Assembly (NCBI GenBank): GCA_029961745.1
Contig: CP124680.1
Coordinates: forward strand, 2,108,001-2,172,000
Origin: Nocardioides sp. L-11A
GTDB taxonomy: Bacteria > Actinomycetota > Actinomycetes > Propionibacteriales > Nocardioidaceae
Direction: 5' to 3'
Length of the DNA: 64,000 nucleotides
Shown: positions 50,749 to 60,480 of the stretch, one piece after another
Layout of the letters: the number at the start of each line of letters is the position of its first letter
How positions within the stretch are numbered: the stretch's first letter is position 1
The notes under the pieces: model-generated
Database searches by the model: none
What the model saw: the letters and a program-made list of their open reading frames with translations, nothing else
What the model was told of the DNA's origin: nothing
Translations under genes and position numbers: made by a program

Positions 50749-51744
50749 ATGCTGGACGACGTGAGCCGCCGCGACCAGTCCCTCGCCGCCCTCGTGGCCG
50801 TGATCTGGGGCTTCAACTTCGTCGTCATCGACTGGGGCATGGGGGAGGTGCCCCCGCTGCTGTTCCTCGCCGCGCGCTTCCTCGCGGTCGTGCTCCCGGC
50901 GGTCTTCCTGCTCGACCCGCCGCCGGTGCCCTGGCGCACGGTGGCGGCGGTCGGGCTGTTCATGTCGCTGGGTCAGTTCGCCTTCCTGTACGTCGCGATG
51001 GACGCGGGGATGCCGCCCGGGCTGGCCGGCCTGGTACTGCAGGCCCAGGTGGGGCTGACGATCCTGCTGGCCGCCGCGGCGCTGCGCGAGCGGCCCACGC
51101 GTCCCCAGATCCTCGGCGTGGTGCTCGGCGTCGTCGGGCTGGTGATCGTCGGGCTCGGCCGCGGTGGGCACGTCCCGGCGCTCGCACTGGCGCTGTGTCT
51201 GACGGCCGCGCTGATGTGGGCGATCGGCAATGTCGTCTCCCGGGCCTCGGGCGCGACCGGTGGACTCTCGCTCACGGTGTGGTCCGCGCTCGTCGTCCCC
51301 GTGCCGTTGGTGCTGCTCTCGCTCGTGGTCGACGGCCCGGCCGCGGTCGCGGACGGCCTGGCCGCCTTCGGGTGGCGGGCCGCCATCTCGACGCTCTACA
51401 CCGCGGGCCTGGCCTCGCTGGTCGGCTACGGGATCTTCAACGGGCTGCTGTCGCGCAACCCGTCCGCCGCGGTCGTCCCGTGGATCCTGCTGGTCCCGCC
51501 GGTCGCCATCGGCTCGGCCTGGGCGCTGCTCGACGAGGTGCCGTCAGCCGGCGAGCTGGTCGGCGGCGCGGTCCTGGTGCTCGGGGTGGCTGTGTCGTCA
51601 CGCAACTACCGGAATCGTCGTGAATCGGGCCGAGCGACGACGAATCCGGTCGTTGAACCGTCGATCCTCAGCGACCCGACTCGGTGTACGCCGGGCCCGT
51701 CCCGGCCAGGCTCGCCAGAGCGGCCCGCACCCGCCAGGCGGTGA
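50749..51744 (+). CDS. EamA-family (drug/metabolite) transporter
   Basis: Ten membrane helices in two EamA halves: LAALVAVIWGFNFVVIDWGMGEVPPLLFLAARF and LALALCLTAALMWAIGNVVSRASGATGG. Members export amino acids or metabolites. ATG 50749 gives the usual start before helix 1; an earlier GTG at 50741 is not in a better context. The polar tail of about 40 residues continues 77 bp into the convergent NUDIX gene; it is longer than usual. Confidence 0.86.
   Translation: MLDDVSRRDQSLAALVAVIWGFNFVVIDWGMGEVPPLLFLAARFLAVVLPAVFLLDPPPVPWRTVAAVGLFMSLGQFAFLYVAMDAGMPPGLAGLVLQAQVGLTILLAAAALRERPTRPQILGVVLGVVGLVIVGLGRGGHVPALALALCLTAALMWAIGNVVSRASGATGGLSLTVWSALVVPVPLVLLSLVVDGPAAVADGLAAFGWRAAISTLYTAGLASLVGYGIFNGLLSRNPSAAVVPWILLVPPVAIGSAWALLDEVPSAGELVGGAVLVLGVAVSSRNYRNRRESGRATTNPVVEPSILSDPTRCTPGPSRPGSPERPAPARR
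51609..51649. terminator. Inverted repeat near the end of the EamA gene
   Basis: CCGGAATCGTCGT (51609-51621) and ACGACGAATCCGG (51637-51649) pair with one mismatch and a 15-nt spacer. It lies in the 3' coding tail of the EamA gene, 18 bp beyond the stop of the convergent NUDIX gene, and could end that transcript. Confidence 0.5.
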
Positions 51745-52462
51745 AGTCGGCTGCCCGGTCGTCGATCTCGGCCAGGGTCAGGAAGTCGGCGGTCTTGATC
51801 TCCCGGGCCTGCGGCACGACCCGCTGCACGATCGACGCGGGGTGCACGCCCCCGTCGAAGACCAGGCACAGCGCGTCGTCCCAGCCGCCCCAGGGCGGCA
51901 GCCAGTCGGTGAGCAGGAGGGGACCCGCCTCGATGGCGAGGTCGAGCTCCTCCTCGACCTCGCGGGACACCGCGACCCGCGGGGACTCGCCGACCTCGAC
52001 CACGCCGCCGGGCAGGTCCCAGTCGGTCTTGTAGGTCAGGTTGCACATGAGCACCCGCGGCTCGGAGCCCGCCGCGCCGCCCACCTCGGCGTCGCGGATC
52101 AGCATCTGGCCGATCCCGCGCTTGCGCGGCAGGAACGAGTTGAGCAGTGCCCGGAAGCCTCCGGGCTCGTGCACCGGGGTGTCGTCGACCAGGCGGGCGT
52201 AGACCACCACGTCGCCGGCCCGTCCGCGCTGCACACCCTCGCGCCGCAGCCCGGACCAGGTCGCGATCCGCTGCGCCTCGGAGTCGTCGATCGCGACCTT
52301 GACCTCGACCCGCTCGTGGTCGGTGAGGGCGGCGGCCACCTGACGACGCACCACGTCGACGGCGGCCTGCCAGCCGCGCTCGGTGAGATCGGAGGTCCAG
52401 GTCAGCCGGGCGATGCCGTCGTCGACCGTCCAGTGGCTGATCTCGGGCTCGGTCGCGGGCAC
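51668..52462 (-). CDS. NUDIX hydrolase fused to an N-terminal GNAT-like domain
   Basis: The Nudix box is clear near residues 155-177: GGVVEVGESPRVAVSREVEEEL. The first 125 residues look like an acetyltransferase: DLTERGWQAAVDVVRRQVAAAL and DDSEAQRIATWSGLRREGVQRG, with a V-x-A-I-D strand. Such fusions occur in Actinobacteria; substrates are unknown. GTG 52462 start, four bases from the glgB stop, so it may be co-transcribed with glgB. 264 residues. Confidence 0.8.
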   Translation of the reverse strand: MPATEPEISHWTVDDGIARLTWTSDLTERGWQAAVDVVRRQVAAALTDHERVEVKVAIDDSEAQRIATWSGLRREGVQRGRAGDVVVYARLVDDTPVHEPGGFRALLNSFLPRKRGIGQMLIRDAEVGGAAGSEPRVLMCNLTYKTDWDLPGGVVEVGESPRVAVSREVEEELDLAIEAGPLLLTDWLPPWGGWDDALCLVFDGGVHPASIVQRVVPQAREIKTADFLTLAEIDDRAADFTAWRVRAALASLAGTGPAYTESGR

Positions 52463-52466
52463 GGGG

Positions 52467-54413
52467 TCACCCTACGGGTGAGCGCAACCAGAGGGTGGCC
52501 AGAGGGGGGACGACGAGGTCGGCGTACGCGGGACTGCCTCCGGGGGCTCCGGACTCCAGGGGACCCGCGGCTCGGGCGTGGACGACGCCGAGGTTCCCGA
52601 CCCCGCTGCCGCCGTACGTCGCGGCGTCGGTGTTGAGCAGCTCGACCCATGCGCCGGCGATCGGCAGCCCGAGCCGGTAGTCGTGGGGGACCGCCGCGAA
52701 GTTGGTGACGCACACGAGATCGGGCGTACCGGCGCCGGCGGGGTCGCCGGCGCGACGGAGGAAGGAGAAGACGTTGTGACCGGCGTCCTGCGCGTCGATC
52801 CAGGCGAAGCCGGCCGGGTCGTTGTCGAGGCGCCACAGGGCGGGCTCCTCGCGGTAGCGGGCGTTGAGGTCGCGCACGAAGTCGCGGACCCCGGCGTGGT
52901 CGGGCTTCTGCAGCAGCCACCAGTCGAGCTCGCGGGCCTCGGCCCACTCCGTCTCCTGGGCCAGCTCGGTGCCCATCATCACCAGCTGCTTGCCGGGATG
53001 GGCCCACATGTAGGCGAGATAGGCGCGCAGGGTGGCGAGCTGCTGCCAGCGGTCGCCGGGCATCTTGCGCACCAGCGAGCCCTTGCCGTGCACCACCTCG
53101 TCGTGGCTGAGGGGGAGCACGTAGTTCTCGGAGAACGCGTAGACGAGCGAGAAGGCCATCTCGCCGTGGTGGTACGCGCGGTGGACGGGGTCGTGCGCGA
53201 GATAGCGCAGGCTGTCGTGCATCCAGCCCATGTTCCACTTGAACCCGAAGCCGAGCCCGCCGCCGGACGTCGCACCCGTCACGCCCGGCCAGGCGGTGGA
53301 CTCCTCGGCGATGGTCACGATGCCGGGCACCCGCTTGTAGGCGGTGGCGTTCAGCTCCTGCAGGAACTGGACGGCCTCGAGGTGCTCGTGGCCGCCGTAC
53401 CGGTTGGGGGTCCACTCGCCGTCCTTGCGGCCGTAGTCGAGGTAGAGCATCGAGGCGACCCCGTCGACGCGCAGGCCGTCGACGTGGAACTCCTCGAGCC
53501 AGTACAGCGCGTTGGCGACCAGGAAGTTGCGGACCTCGGGGCGGCCGAAGTCGAAGATGTGCGATCCCCACTCGGGGTGCCAGCCGCGCTGCGGGTCGGG
53601 ATGCTCGTAGAGCGGGGTGCCGTCGAAGCGCACCAGGGCCCACTCGTCGGTGGCGAAGTGGCCGGGCACCCAGTCGAGGATCACCGCGATGCCGGCACCG
53701 TGGAGGGCGTCGACCAGCCGGCGGAAGCCGTCGGGGTCACCGAAGCGCGCGTCGGGGGCGAAGTAGCCGGTGACGTGGTAGCCCCAGGACCCGCCGAACG
53801 GGTGCTGCATGACCGGCATCAGCTCGACGTGGGTGAACCCGAGGTCGGCGAGATAGGCGGGGAGGTCGGCGGCCAGCTCGTCGTAGGACCAGAACGAGCC
53901 GTCGGGGTGGCGCTTCCACGAGCCGAGGTGCAGCTCGTAGGTCGCCATCGGCTCGCTCACCGGCTGCCGGTCCGCGCGGGCGGCGAGCCAGGCGTCGTCC
54001 TGCCAGATGTGGCCGCTGGCGAACACGCGAGACGCGGTCGCGGGCGGCACCTCGGCGTGGAAGGCCATCGGGTCGGCCTTGTGGCGCCAGATCCCGTCGG
54101 CGCCCTCGACGACGTACTTGTAGGACGCGCCCGACCCGACCCCGGGCACGAAGATCTCCCACAGGCCGGAGCCGACGGCCGCCATCCGGTGGGCGTTGCC
54201 GTCCCAGCCGTTGAAGTCGCCGACGAGGCTGACCTTGCGGGCGTGGGGGGCCCAGACGACGAAGCTGGTCCCGGGCTCGTCGCCCGCCGGGCCCGGGTCG
54301 TGGACGTGGGCACCGAGGACGTGCCACAGGAGCTCGTGCCGACCCTCGGCCACGAGGTGGAGGTCGACCTCCCCGAGGGTGGTCCCGGACGTGCTGCGCT
54401 CGACGGGCGGCAT
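52467..54413 (-). CDS. glgB: 1,4-alpha-glucan branching enzyme
   Basis: A GH13 enzyme with the N-terminal carbohydrate-binding module ([24 protein letters not shown]) and catalytic residues D317 ([17 protein letters not shown]), E370 (TIAEEST) and D438 (SHDEVVHGK). It makes alpha-1,6 branches in glycogen. In the GlgE pathway it works on the linear maltosyl chains made by GlgE, 6 kb downstream. At 648 residues it lacks the extra N-terminal module of some actinobacterial GlgB proteins (about 740). ATG 54413 sits seven bases after TAGACT, suggesting a leaderless mRNA. Confidence 0.95.
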   Translation of the reverse strand: MPPVERSTSGTTLGEVDLHLVAEGRHELLWHVLGAHVHDPGPAGDEPGTSFVVWAPHARKVSLVGDFNGWDGNAHRMAAVGSGLWEIFVPGVGSGASYKYVVEGADGIWRHKADPMAFHAEVPPATASRVFASGHIWQDDAWLAARADRQPVSEPMATYELHLGSWKRHPDGSFWSYDELAADLPAYLADLGFTHVELMPVMQHPFGGSWGYHVTGYFAPDARFGDPDGFRRLVDALHGAGIAVILDWVPGHFATDEWALVRFDGTPLYEHPDPQRGWHPEWGSHIFDFGRPEVRNFLVANALYWLEEFHVDGLRVDGVASMLYLDYGRKDGEWTPNRYGGHEHLEAVQFLQELNATAYKRVPGIVTIAEESTAWPGVTGATSGGGLGFGFKWNMGWMHDSLRYLAHDPVHRAYHHGEMAFSLVYAFSENYVLPLSHDEVVHGKGSLVRKMPGDRWQQLATLRAYLAYMWAHPGKQLVMMGTELAQETEWAEARELDWWLLQKPDHAGVRDFVRDLNARYREEPALWRLDNDPAGFAWIDAQDAGHNVFSFLRRAGDPAGAGTPDLVCVTNFAAVPHDYRLGLPIAGAWVELLNTDAATYGGSGVGNLGVVHARAAGPLESGAPGGSPAYADLVVPPLATLWLRSPVG

Positions 54414-54448
54414 CTCCCCGAGTCTAGTGGGTAGGCAATGATGCGCGG

Positions 54449-55699
54449 GTGAGTGAACGCATCGGCTGGCGCTACGCCGTCCTCGTCCCCGCGGTCCTGG
54501 CGGCGCTGTCGATGATCGGGCCGTTCAGCATCGACACGCCGTTCCCTGCGTTCCCGGAGATGGGCCGGGAGCTGGGCGCCGGCACCGAGGCGCTCCAGCT
54601 GATCGTCACCGTGTACCTCGGCTCGTTCGCGCTGATGAGCGTGTTCCACGGCCCGCTGTCCGACGCGCTCGGGCGGCGGCCCGTGATGGTCGCCGGGATC
54701 GCGGTCTACGTCCTCGCCTCGCTGGGCTGCGCGCTGTCCGAGAGCCTGCCGGTGCTCCTCGCGTTCCGGGCGCTGCAGGGCCTGAGTGCCGGCGGCGCCA
54801 CCATCGTGAGCCGGACCGTGATCCGCGACCTGTTCGACGGCCCCCAGGCGCAGCGGCTGATGAGCCGGGTCGCGATCATCTTCGGCCTCGCGCCCGCGAT
54901 CGGCCCGATCCTCGGCGGTGCTCTGCTCCAGCTCGGCCCGTGGCCGTTGATCTTCGCCTTCCAGTCCGGACTCGGCGTCCTGCTGGTCCTGGCCGTCGTC
55001 TTCCTGCTGCCCGAGACCCATCCGCGGGAGCGGCGGGTTCCGCTGCGGGTGGGCGCGGTCCTCGGCGGCCTCGTCCAGGTCGCGCGCGAGGGCGCCTTCC
55101 ACCGGCTCGGCTGGGCGACCGCCCTCATCTTCGGCGCCCAGTTCCTCTACATCGGCGGTGCGGCGGTCTTCGTCGTCGACGTGCTCGGGCAGGGCGAGCT
55201 CGACTTCTGGAAGCTGTTCGTCCCGATGATCGGCGCGATGATGGTCGGCTCCTGGCTGTGCGGCCGCGCCGCCGGCCGGATCTCCGCACGCCGCCTGGTC
55301 TCCTGGGGGTGCACGACCTCGTTCGCGGGCGGGGTCGTCGCGGTGGTCGTCGCCGCCACGCCGCTCGGCGACCGGATGCCGTGGGCCGTCGTCGGGGTCT
55401 CGCTCATCTCCCTCGGCAACGGGATCACCTACCCGACCCTCCAGCTGATGCTGCTCGACCGCTTCCCCGCCCGTCGCGGCGCGGTCGTCTCGATGGCCAC
55501 CTTCATCACCCTCGTGCTCAACGCGATCACGGCCGTCGCCGTCGTCCCCGTCATCGGGGGCTCGGCGCTCGGGTTCGCCGTCGCGGCGCTGGTCGGGGTC
55601 GGCGCCGGCCAGCTCTGTTGGGCCTGGCACTGCGCCGTCGAGGACCGTGACTGCGCGGTGCCGGGAGTCGGTGACCGGGAGCCGGTGGAGCTGCTGTAG
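54449..55699 (+). CDS. MFS drug-resistance transporter (Bcr/CflA type)
   Basis: Twelve-helix MFS protein: [63 protein letters not shown] (motif A) and [24 protein letters not shown], as in Bcr/CflA efflux pumps. 416 residues; GTG 54449. Divergent from glgB with 35 bp between them. Confidence 0.9.
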   Translation: MSERIGWRYAVLVPAVLAALSMIGPFSIDTPFPAFPEMGRELGAGTEALQLIVTVYLGSFALMSVFHGPLSDALGRRPVMVAGIAVYVLASLGCALSESLPVLLAFRALQGLSAGGATIVSRTVIRDLFDGPQAQRLMSRVAIIFGLAPAIGPILGGALLQLGPWPLIFAFQSGLGVLLVLAVVFLLPETHPRERRVPLRVGAVLGGLVQVAREGAFHRLGWATALIFGAQFLYIGGAAVFVVDVLGQGELDFWKLFVPMIGAMMVGSWLCGRAAGRISARRLVSWGCTTSFAGGVVAVVVAATPLGDRMPWAVVGVSLISLGNGITYPTLQLMLLDRFPARRGAVVSMATFITLVLNAITAVAVVPVIGGSALGFAVAALVGVGAGQLCWAWHCAVEDRDCAVPGVGDREPVELL

Positions 55700-55709
55700 C
55701 CGGTGCGCA

Positions 55710-55767
55710 GGAATCGCCGGTCGACCGGCGATTCCGGCGCTTGTCGGGCGTTGCAACGCCCGACAAG
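55710..55767. terminator. Two adjacent perfect palindromes (26 and 28 bp)
   Basis: GGAATCGCCGGTC is followed directly by its complement (55710-55735), and four bases later CTTGTCGGGCGTTG by its complement (55740-55767). Neither has any loop. They begin 11 bp after the MFS stop, in the 220-bp gap before the convergent small membrane protein gene. A bidirectional terminator or a protein-binding site would fit. Nothing else is seen in this gap (55700-55919). Confidence 0.8.
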
Positions 55768-55919
55768 TGCAGGAAGTACCCGCCCAGTGTGACCCGTGGG
55801 ACGAAAGGGGCGACGGCGTACGACGGCCCCGGCCCTCACCGACGCCAGGTTCCGGCACGCGTGCATCCGCGGCCGGTGATCTGCCGGGTCCGCGGGCGGC
55901 TCGCCCGCCGCGACGCCGG

Positions 55920-56300
55920 TCACCTCGGTCGAGCGACGTGCCCTGCGCCGTCCGACCGCTCGAACGCCCACGCGGAGAGCCCGAACAGGCCCGCGAAGCC
56001 GGCGCTGAGCCAGAGCACGTCGAGCGTCTGGTCGTCCTCGGCGAGCCCCGCGACCACGGCGACCGCCCCGGCGAGGAGGACGGCGACGGCGGTGGCGCCG
56101 AGTGCCAGCGCCATGCCGTGCGGTCGCAGCCGGGCGACCGCGACGCCCACGGTGCCGACCGCGAGCGCGCCGGCGTACAGCAGATCGGGCGGGCCGCCGT
56201 CCCCGACGATGCCGAGGGCGGCGATGCCGAAGCCGATGACCAGCGTCGTGCCGAGCGCGAGGGACAGCCCGACGGCGTACCAGGTGGAGGAGGTCCTCAT
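55920..56300 (-). CDS. Small four-helix membrane protein, 126 aa
   Basis: Four hydrophobic segments (WYAVGLSLALGTTLVIGFGIAALGIVG, LLYAGALAVGTVGVAVARL, ALALGATAVAVLLAGAVAVVAGLAE, VLWLSAGFAGLFGLSAWAFE). ATG 56300 is seven bases after TAGCGT, so the mRNA may be leaderless. No family or partner recognised. Confidence 0.7.
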   Translation of the reverse strand: MRTSSTWYAVGLSLALGTTLVIGFGIAALGIVGDGGPPDLLYAGALAVGTVGVAVARLRPHGMALALGATAVAVLLAGAVAVVAGLAEDDQTLDVLWLSAGFAGLFGLSAWAFERSDGAGHVARPR

Positions 56301-56418
56301 ATCCCGCACGCTAGGCCGCCGGCCAGCCAGGAGGTGGGCGGGAGATGTGCAGATCCCGTGCAGGTGCCCGGCGCCGCGAAACCCCGGCGCCGCGACTCGG
56401 CAACTGCGAGGATGCGAC

Positions 56419-57435
56419 ATGGCCTCCTGCTCCCGGGTCCGTTCCGTCACCGTGCTCGCCGGCGCCCTGGCGCTCACCTCCGTCCTGGCCGCCTGCGGTG
56501 TCCCCGAAGCGCTCACCGACGAGCTGAGCGCCGGGACGGCGGGGCGGCTCGACGACGGGCCGAGGCCGGCCGGACCGGGAGGCGCGGCGAGTGAGGACGG
56601 ACGCGGCGCGCAGGTGGTCCCGGGGACCGAGCGCGAGGCCCAGGAGCTGGTGGACGCGGCCGAGCAGAGGCTGCTCGAGGAGCCGGACGCCGACTTCGAC
56701 GTGTCCTGGACCGGCGGCGGTCTCTGGGAGACGCCGATCGTGGGACGCTTCGACGCCGAGCAGCCCGCGGCCGAGGTCACGATCGGGCTGGGCGAGGACG
56801 ACCGCTACGAGCTGCGCCTGCTCGGTGAGGACACCTGGATCCGGGTGACGGTGGACGGCAGGGCGATGGACTGCTGGATGCACCTGACCGGGACCCCGGA
56901 GGAGGGCGGCCCGGTGGGGTTGCCCTATCAGGCGCTGCTGCTTCTCGAGCCGGTCGCGCTCGGCTTCCTGGTGCTCGCCGACGGCGACGCGGCGGCGCCG
57001 GACGTCGGTCACCAGGTGGTGGTGGAGCTCCGGCTGGACGAGGCGCTGCCGGCTGTGCTCCCGCAGTTGGTCGCACCGACGGCGAAGCCGCTCGACCCGC
57101 GGGCCCGGATCCGTGCGGTGGCGGACGTGGGGGTGGGACCGCGTTACCGGTCCATCGAGTTCGAGGCCGCGGACCTGTTCGACGCGCTCGCACAATCCAA
57201 GGGCGGTGTGCCGCGCAGGCTGCGCCGGATCGTGGCCGAGCCGACCATGCGGACGATGCGCGTTCGGATCGACTACCGCAACTACGGCAGCGGTGTGGTC
57301 CACGTCGCGGCGCCGCCCCGCGCGAAGGTCGCCGACTTCGGCAGTTGGAGCGACCTGCTCGCCGGTCTCGAGGATCCGGCCACCGGTGAGCCGGGCGGCA
57401 CCCCGTCGTGTGACGCGGCGCTGCGGGGCGCCTGA
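56419..57435 (+). CDS. Secreted lipoprotein of unknown function
   Basis: A signal peptide ends in the lipobox LAAC with the lipidated C26 (RVRSVTVLAGALALTSVLAAC). The mature part starts with a Gly/Pro/Glu-rich linker, then strands like those of LppX/LprG-type lipid-binding lipoproteins (VTIGLGEDDRYELRLLGEDTWIRVTVDGRAMDCWMHL), but without clear homology. 338 residues. The downstream maltokinase gene converges after 4 bp. Confidence 0.75.
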   Translation: MASCSRVRSVTVLAGALALTSVLAACGVPEALTDELSAGTAGRLDDGPRPAGPGGAASEDGRGAQVVPGTEREAQELVDAAEQRLLEEPDADFDVSWTGGGLWETPIVGRFDAEQPAAEVTIGLGEDDRYELRLLGEDTWIRVTVDGRAMDCWMHLTGTPEEGGPVGLPYQALLLLEPVALGFLVLADGDAAAPDVGHQVVVELRLDEALPAVLPQLVAPTAKPLDPRARIRAVADVGVGPRYRSIEFEAADLFDALAQSKGGVPRRLRRIVAEPTMRTMRVRIDYRNYGSGVVHVAAPPRAKVADFGSWSDLLAGLEDPATGEPGGTPSCDAALRGA

Positions 57436-57439
57436 CGGG

Positions 57440-58768
57440 TCAGCCCGCGGTCAGCCGAGCCACGCCCGCCAGCGGGATCGGCAGCCAGGTCGGCCGGTTG
57501 CGCGCCTCGTAGGTGCACTCGTAGACCGCCTTGTCGACGACGTACGCCGTCAGCAGGGCCCGCGCGGCCGGCAACAGCGGGCGTCCGCCGAGGTAGGCGG
57601 CGAGGAAGGCCTTGCGGTTGCGCCGGGCCCACTCGTCGGCGCGGACACCGCGCTGGTGCAGCACATCCGGGTCCTCCTCGGGCATCGCCTCGGCGACGGC
57701 GTGCGGCGCGTAGTCGAACGAGCGGAGCATGCCGGCGACGTCGCGCCAGGGGGAGTCGGGCAGCAGGCGCTCGGCGAGCGGGCGGGCCGGCTCGCCCTCG
57801 AAGTCGACGAGCTTCCAGCCGACCACGGTGCGCAGGGTCTGGCCGAGATGGAGGTCGGCATGGATCCGCTGGACGGACACGACCTCCAGGCGCGCGACGG
57901 CGGCGAAGATCGCGCGCGCGGCGTCGGCGTACTCCGCGAGCTCGGGGACGACCTCGATCGCGGCCTCGAGCCGGGCGGCCATGGGCGCGGCCAGGGCGGC
58001 GCCCGACAGCTCGGTGGTGGGGAAGGACGCGGCCAGCTGGGCGTGCACCTCGGCGAGGGCGGTGCCGAGGCGGGCGGCCTCGCCGGCGAAGTCGCCGCCG
58101 ACCTCCTCGGCGTGCAGGTCGGCCTCGGCGAACAGGTCGCGGACGCTGGCCAGCGCGAGGTCCCAGCCATCGCTGGCGGTGCGCAGGAACTGCTGCAGCA
58201 TGCCGAGCTGCAGGTCCTCGATCTCGATCCAGCCGTAGAGCTGCGCGATGTGCGGCGACCCGGCCTCGGTGAGCACCCGGTGCGTGGTGATGTCGGGGTT
58301 CTCCCCGGGGGTGATCTTGCGGAACAGCTTGAGCACGGAGTCCTCGCCGAACAGGACCGAGGAGTTCGACTGCTCGCCGCTGAACAGGCTGCCGGGCGCG
58401 TCGAGGTCGAGGTCGTGGCCAGGCAGGCGCACGAAGCCGGGCCGCTCGCCGAACGCGTGCAGGAAGTGCGTCATCGCGGCCCGGTCGTGCGCCGCGTCGT
58501 ACGCCGGTCGGCCGGTGCCGTCCGCCGGCCAGCGCCCGACGTGGGCGTGCTCGAGCCGGTCCTGCGGCTCGTCGTACAGCGCGAGGGGGACCTGGTAGAG
58601 GTCGCGATCGCCGGTGTCGTCATAGGTGACCTCGACGAGCAGGACCACGACCTCGGGGGCGGCGCCGAGCCGGAGCAGCTCGCGGGTCCCCGAGACGGTG
58701 AACGCGCGGCCCTTGCCGCCGAACCAGCGGCTGCGCTCGAGGTGCGCGGCGAGGGGCGAGGAACTCAC
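57440..58768 (-). CDS. mak: Maltokinase
   Basis: The kinase motifs are [26 protein letters not shown] (HxDxHxxQ, DFEGEP) and [22 protein letters not shown] (nucleotide-binding). The N-terminal [10 protein letters not shown] is characteristic of maltokinase (Pep2). It phosphorylates maltose to maltose-1-phosphate, the GlgE substrate. GTG 58768 overlaps the treS stop (GTGA). 442 residues. Confidence 0.93.
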   Translation of the reverse strand: MSSSPLAAHLERSRWFGGKGRAFTVSGTRELLRLGAAPEVVVLLVEVTYDDTGDRDLYQVPLALYDEPQDRLEHAHVGRWPADGTGRPAYDAAHDRAAMTHFLHAFGERPGFVRLPGHDLDLDAPGSLFSGEQSNSSVLFGEDSVLKLFRKITPGENPDITTHRVLTEAGSPHIAQLYGWIEIEDLQLGMLQQFLRTASDGWDLALASVRDLFAEADLHAEEVGGDFAGEAARLGTALAEVHAQLAASFPTTELSGAALAAPMAARLEAAIEVVPELAEYADAARAIFAAVARLEVVSVQRIHADLHLGQTLRTVVGWKLVDFEGEPARPLAERLLPDSPWRDVAGMLRSFDYAPHAVAEAMPEEDPDVLHQRGVRADEWARRNRKAFLAAYLGGRPLLPAARALLTAYVVDKAVYECTYEARNRPTWLPIPLAGVARLTAG

Positions 58769-60480
58769 AGCACCGGCCTCCCCGTCGTCTCCGGATCCGT
58801 CAACCGGAACCAGTAGAAGCCGTGCCCGCTCAGCGTCAGGAGATACGGGAGCTCGCCGATCTTCGGGAACGGCACCCCGCCCAGCAGCTCCACCGGCACC
58901 CGGCCCTCGAAGCGGCGCAGGTCCAGCTCGACCGGCTGCGGGAAGCGGGAGAGGTTGTTGACGCAGAGGATGACGTCGTCGTCGGCGTGCTCGCGGACGT
59001 ACGAGAGCACGGTCGGGTTGGAGCCGCCGAGGTCGGCGAAGGTGCCGAGCCCGAAGGCGTCGTGCTGGCGGCGGATGTGGATCATCCGGCGGGTCCAGTG
59101 CAGCAGCGAGGACGGGTTCTCCAGCTGCGCCTCGACGTTGACGCTCTGGTAGCCGTAGACCGGGTCCTGGATCGCCGGCAGGTGCAGCTTGCCCGGAGTC
59201 GCCGACGAGAAGCCGGCGTTGCGGTCGGGCGTCCACTGCATCGGCGTGCGCACGCCGTCGCGGTCGCCGAGCCAGATGTTGTCGCCCATCCCGATCTCGT
59301 CGCCGTAGTAGAGCACCGGCGAGCCGGGCAGCGAGAGCAGCAGCGCGGTGAACAGCTCGATCTGGTTGGTGTCGTTGTCGAGCAGGGGAGCGAGGCGGCG
59401 GCGGATGCCGATATTGGCCTTCATCCGGGGGTCCTTGGCGTACTCGCCCCACATGTAGTCGCGGTCCTCGTCGGTCACCATCTCGAGCGTCAGCTCGTCG
59501 TGGTTGCGCAGGAAGATGCCCCACTGGCAGCCGGCAGGGATCGCCGGTGTCTGGTCCATGATCTCCGAGATCGGGAAGCGCGACTCGCGGCGCACCGCCA
59601 TGAAGATGCGCGGCATCACCGGGAAGTGGAACGCCATGTGGCACTCGTCCCCGCCGACCTCGGGGTCGCCGAAGTACTCGACGACGTCGGTGGGCCACTG
59701 ATTGGCCTCGCAGAGCAGGACCCGGCCCGGGTAGTTGTCGTCGACGAACCGGCGCACCTTGCGCAGGAACTCATGGGTCTCGGGGAGGTTCTCGCCGTTG
59801 GTGCCGGGCCGCTCGTAGAGGTAGGGCACCGCGTCGAGCCGGAATCCGTCGAGACCCATGTCGAGCCAGAAGGCCATCGCCTCCAGCATCGCGTCGTGCA
59901 CGGCCGGGTTGTCGAAGTTGAGGTCCGGTTGGTGGTGGAAGAACCGGTGCCAGTAGTACTGGCCGCGGGCCTGGTCCCAGGTCCAGTTCGACGGCTCGGT
60001 GTCGACGAAGATGATGCGCGCGTCCTGGTAGAGCTCGTCGGTGTCGGACCAGACGTAGAAGTCGCCGTAGGGGCCGTCCGGGTCGGCGCGGGAGGCCTGG
60101 AACCACGGGTGCGCGTCGCTCGTGTGGTTCATGACGAAGTCGATGATCACCCGGATCCCGCGCTCGTGCGCGGCGTCGAGGAAGGCGTGGAAGTCCTCGA
60201 CGGTGCCGATCTCGGGGAGGATCCCGGTGTAGTCGGCGACGTCGTACCCGCCGTCGCGCAGCGGCGAGGTGAAGAACGGCGGCACCCACAGGCAGTCGAC
60301 GCCCAACCACTGCAGGTAGTCGAGCTTCTCGGTCAGACCCTGGAAGTCACCGGTCCCGTCGGCGTCGGAGTCGCGGAAGGAGCGCACCAGCACCTCGTAG
60401 AACACCGCGGTCCGGAACCACTCGGGCTGGTCGCCCAGGACGAGGTCCCTGGTGGTCGAGCCGGTCGAGACCTCGCTCAC
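58765..60480 (-). CDS. treS: Trehalose synthase
   Basis: A GH13 enzyme with [37 protein letters not shown]216 in [12 protein letters not shown]258 in LLCEANQW and D328 in [12 protein letters not shown], and the typical [11 protein letters not shown]. It interconverts maltose and trehalose. In this operon it is between glgE and the maltokinase gene; the three together feed trehalose into glucan. 571 residues. GTG 60480 overlaps the glgE stop. Confidence 0.96.
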   Translation of the reverse strand: MSEVSTGSTTRDLVLGDQPEWFRTAVFYEVLVRSFRDSDADGTGDFQGLTEKLDYLQWLGVDCLWVPPFFTSPLRDGGYDVADYTGILPEIGTVEDFHAFLDAAHERGIRVIIDFVMNHTSDAHPWFQASRADPDGPYGDFYVWSDTDELYQDARIIFVDTEPSNWTWDQARGQYYWHRFFHHQPDLNFDNPAVHDAMLEAMAFWLDMGLDGFRLDAVPYLYERPGTNGENLPETHEFLRKVRRFVDDNYPGRVLLCEANQWPTDVVEYFGDPEVGGDECHMAFHFPVMPRIFMAVRRESRFPISEIMDQTPAIPAGCQWGIFLRNHDELTLEMVTDEDRDYMWGEYAKDPRMKANIGIRRRLAPLLDNDTNQIELFTALLLSLPGSPVLYYGDEIGMGDNIWLGDRDGVRTPMQWTPDRNAGFSSATPGKLHLPAIQDPVYGYQSVNVEAQLENPSSLLHWTRRMIHIRRQHDAFGLGTFADLGGSNPTVLSYVREHADDDVILCVNNLSRFPQPVELDLRRFEGRVPVELLGGVPFPKIGELPYLLTLSGHGFYWFRLTDPETTGRPVL

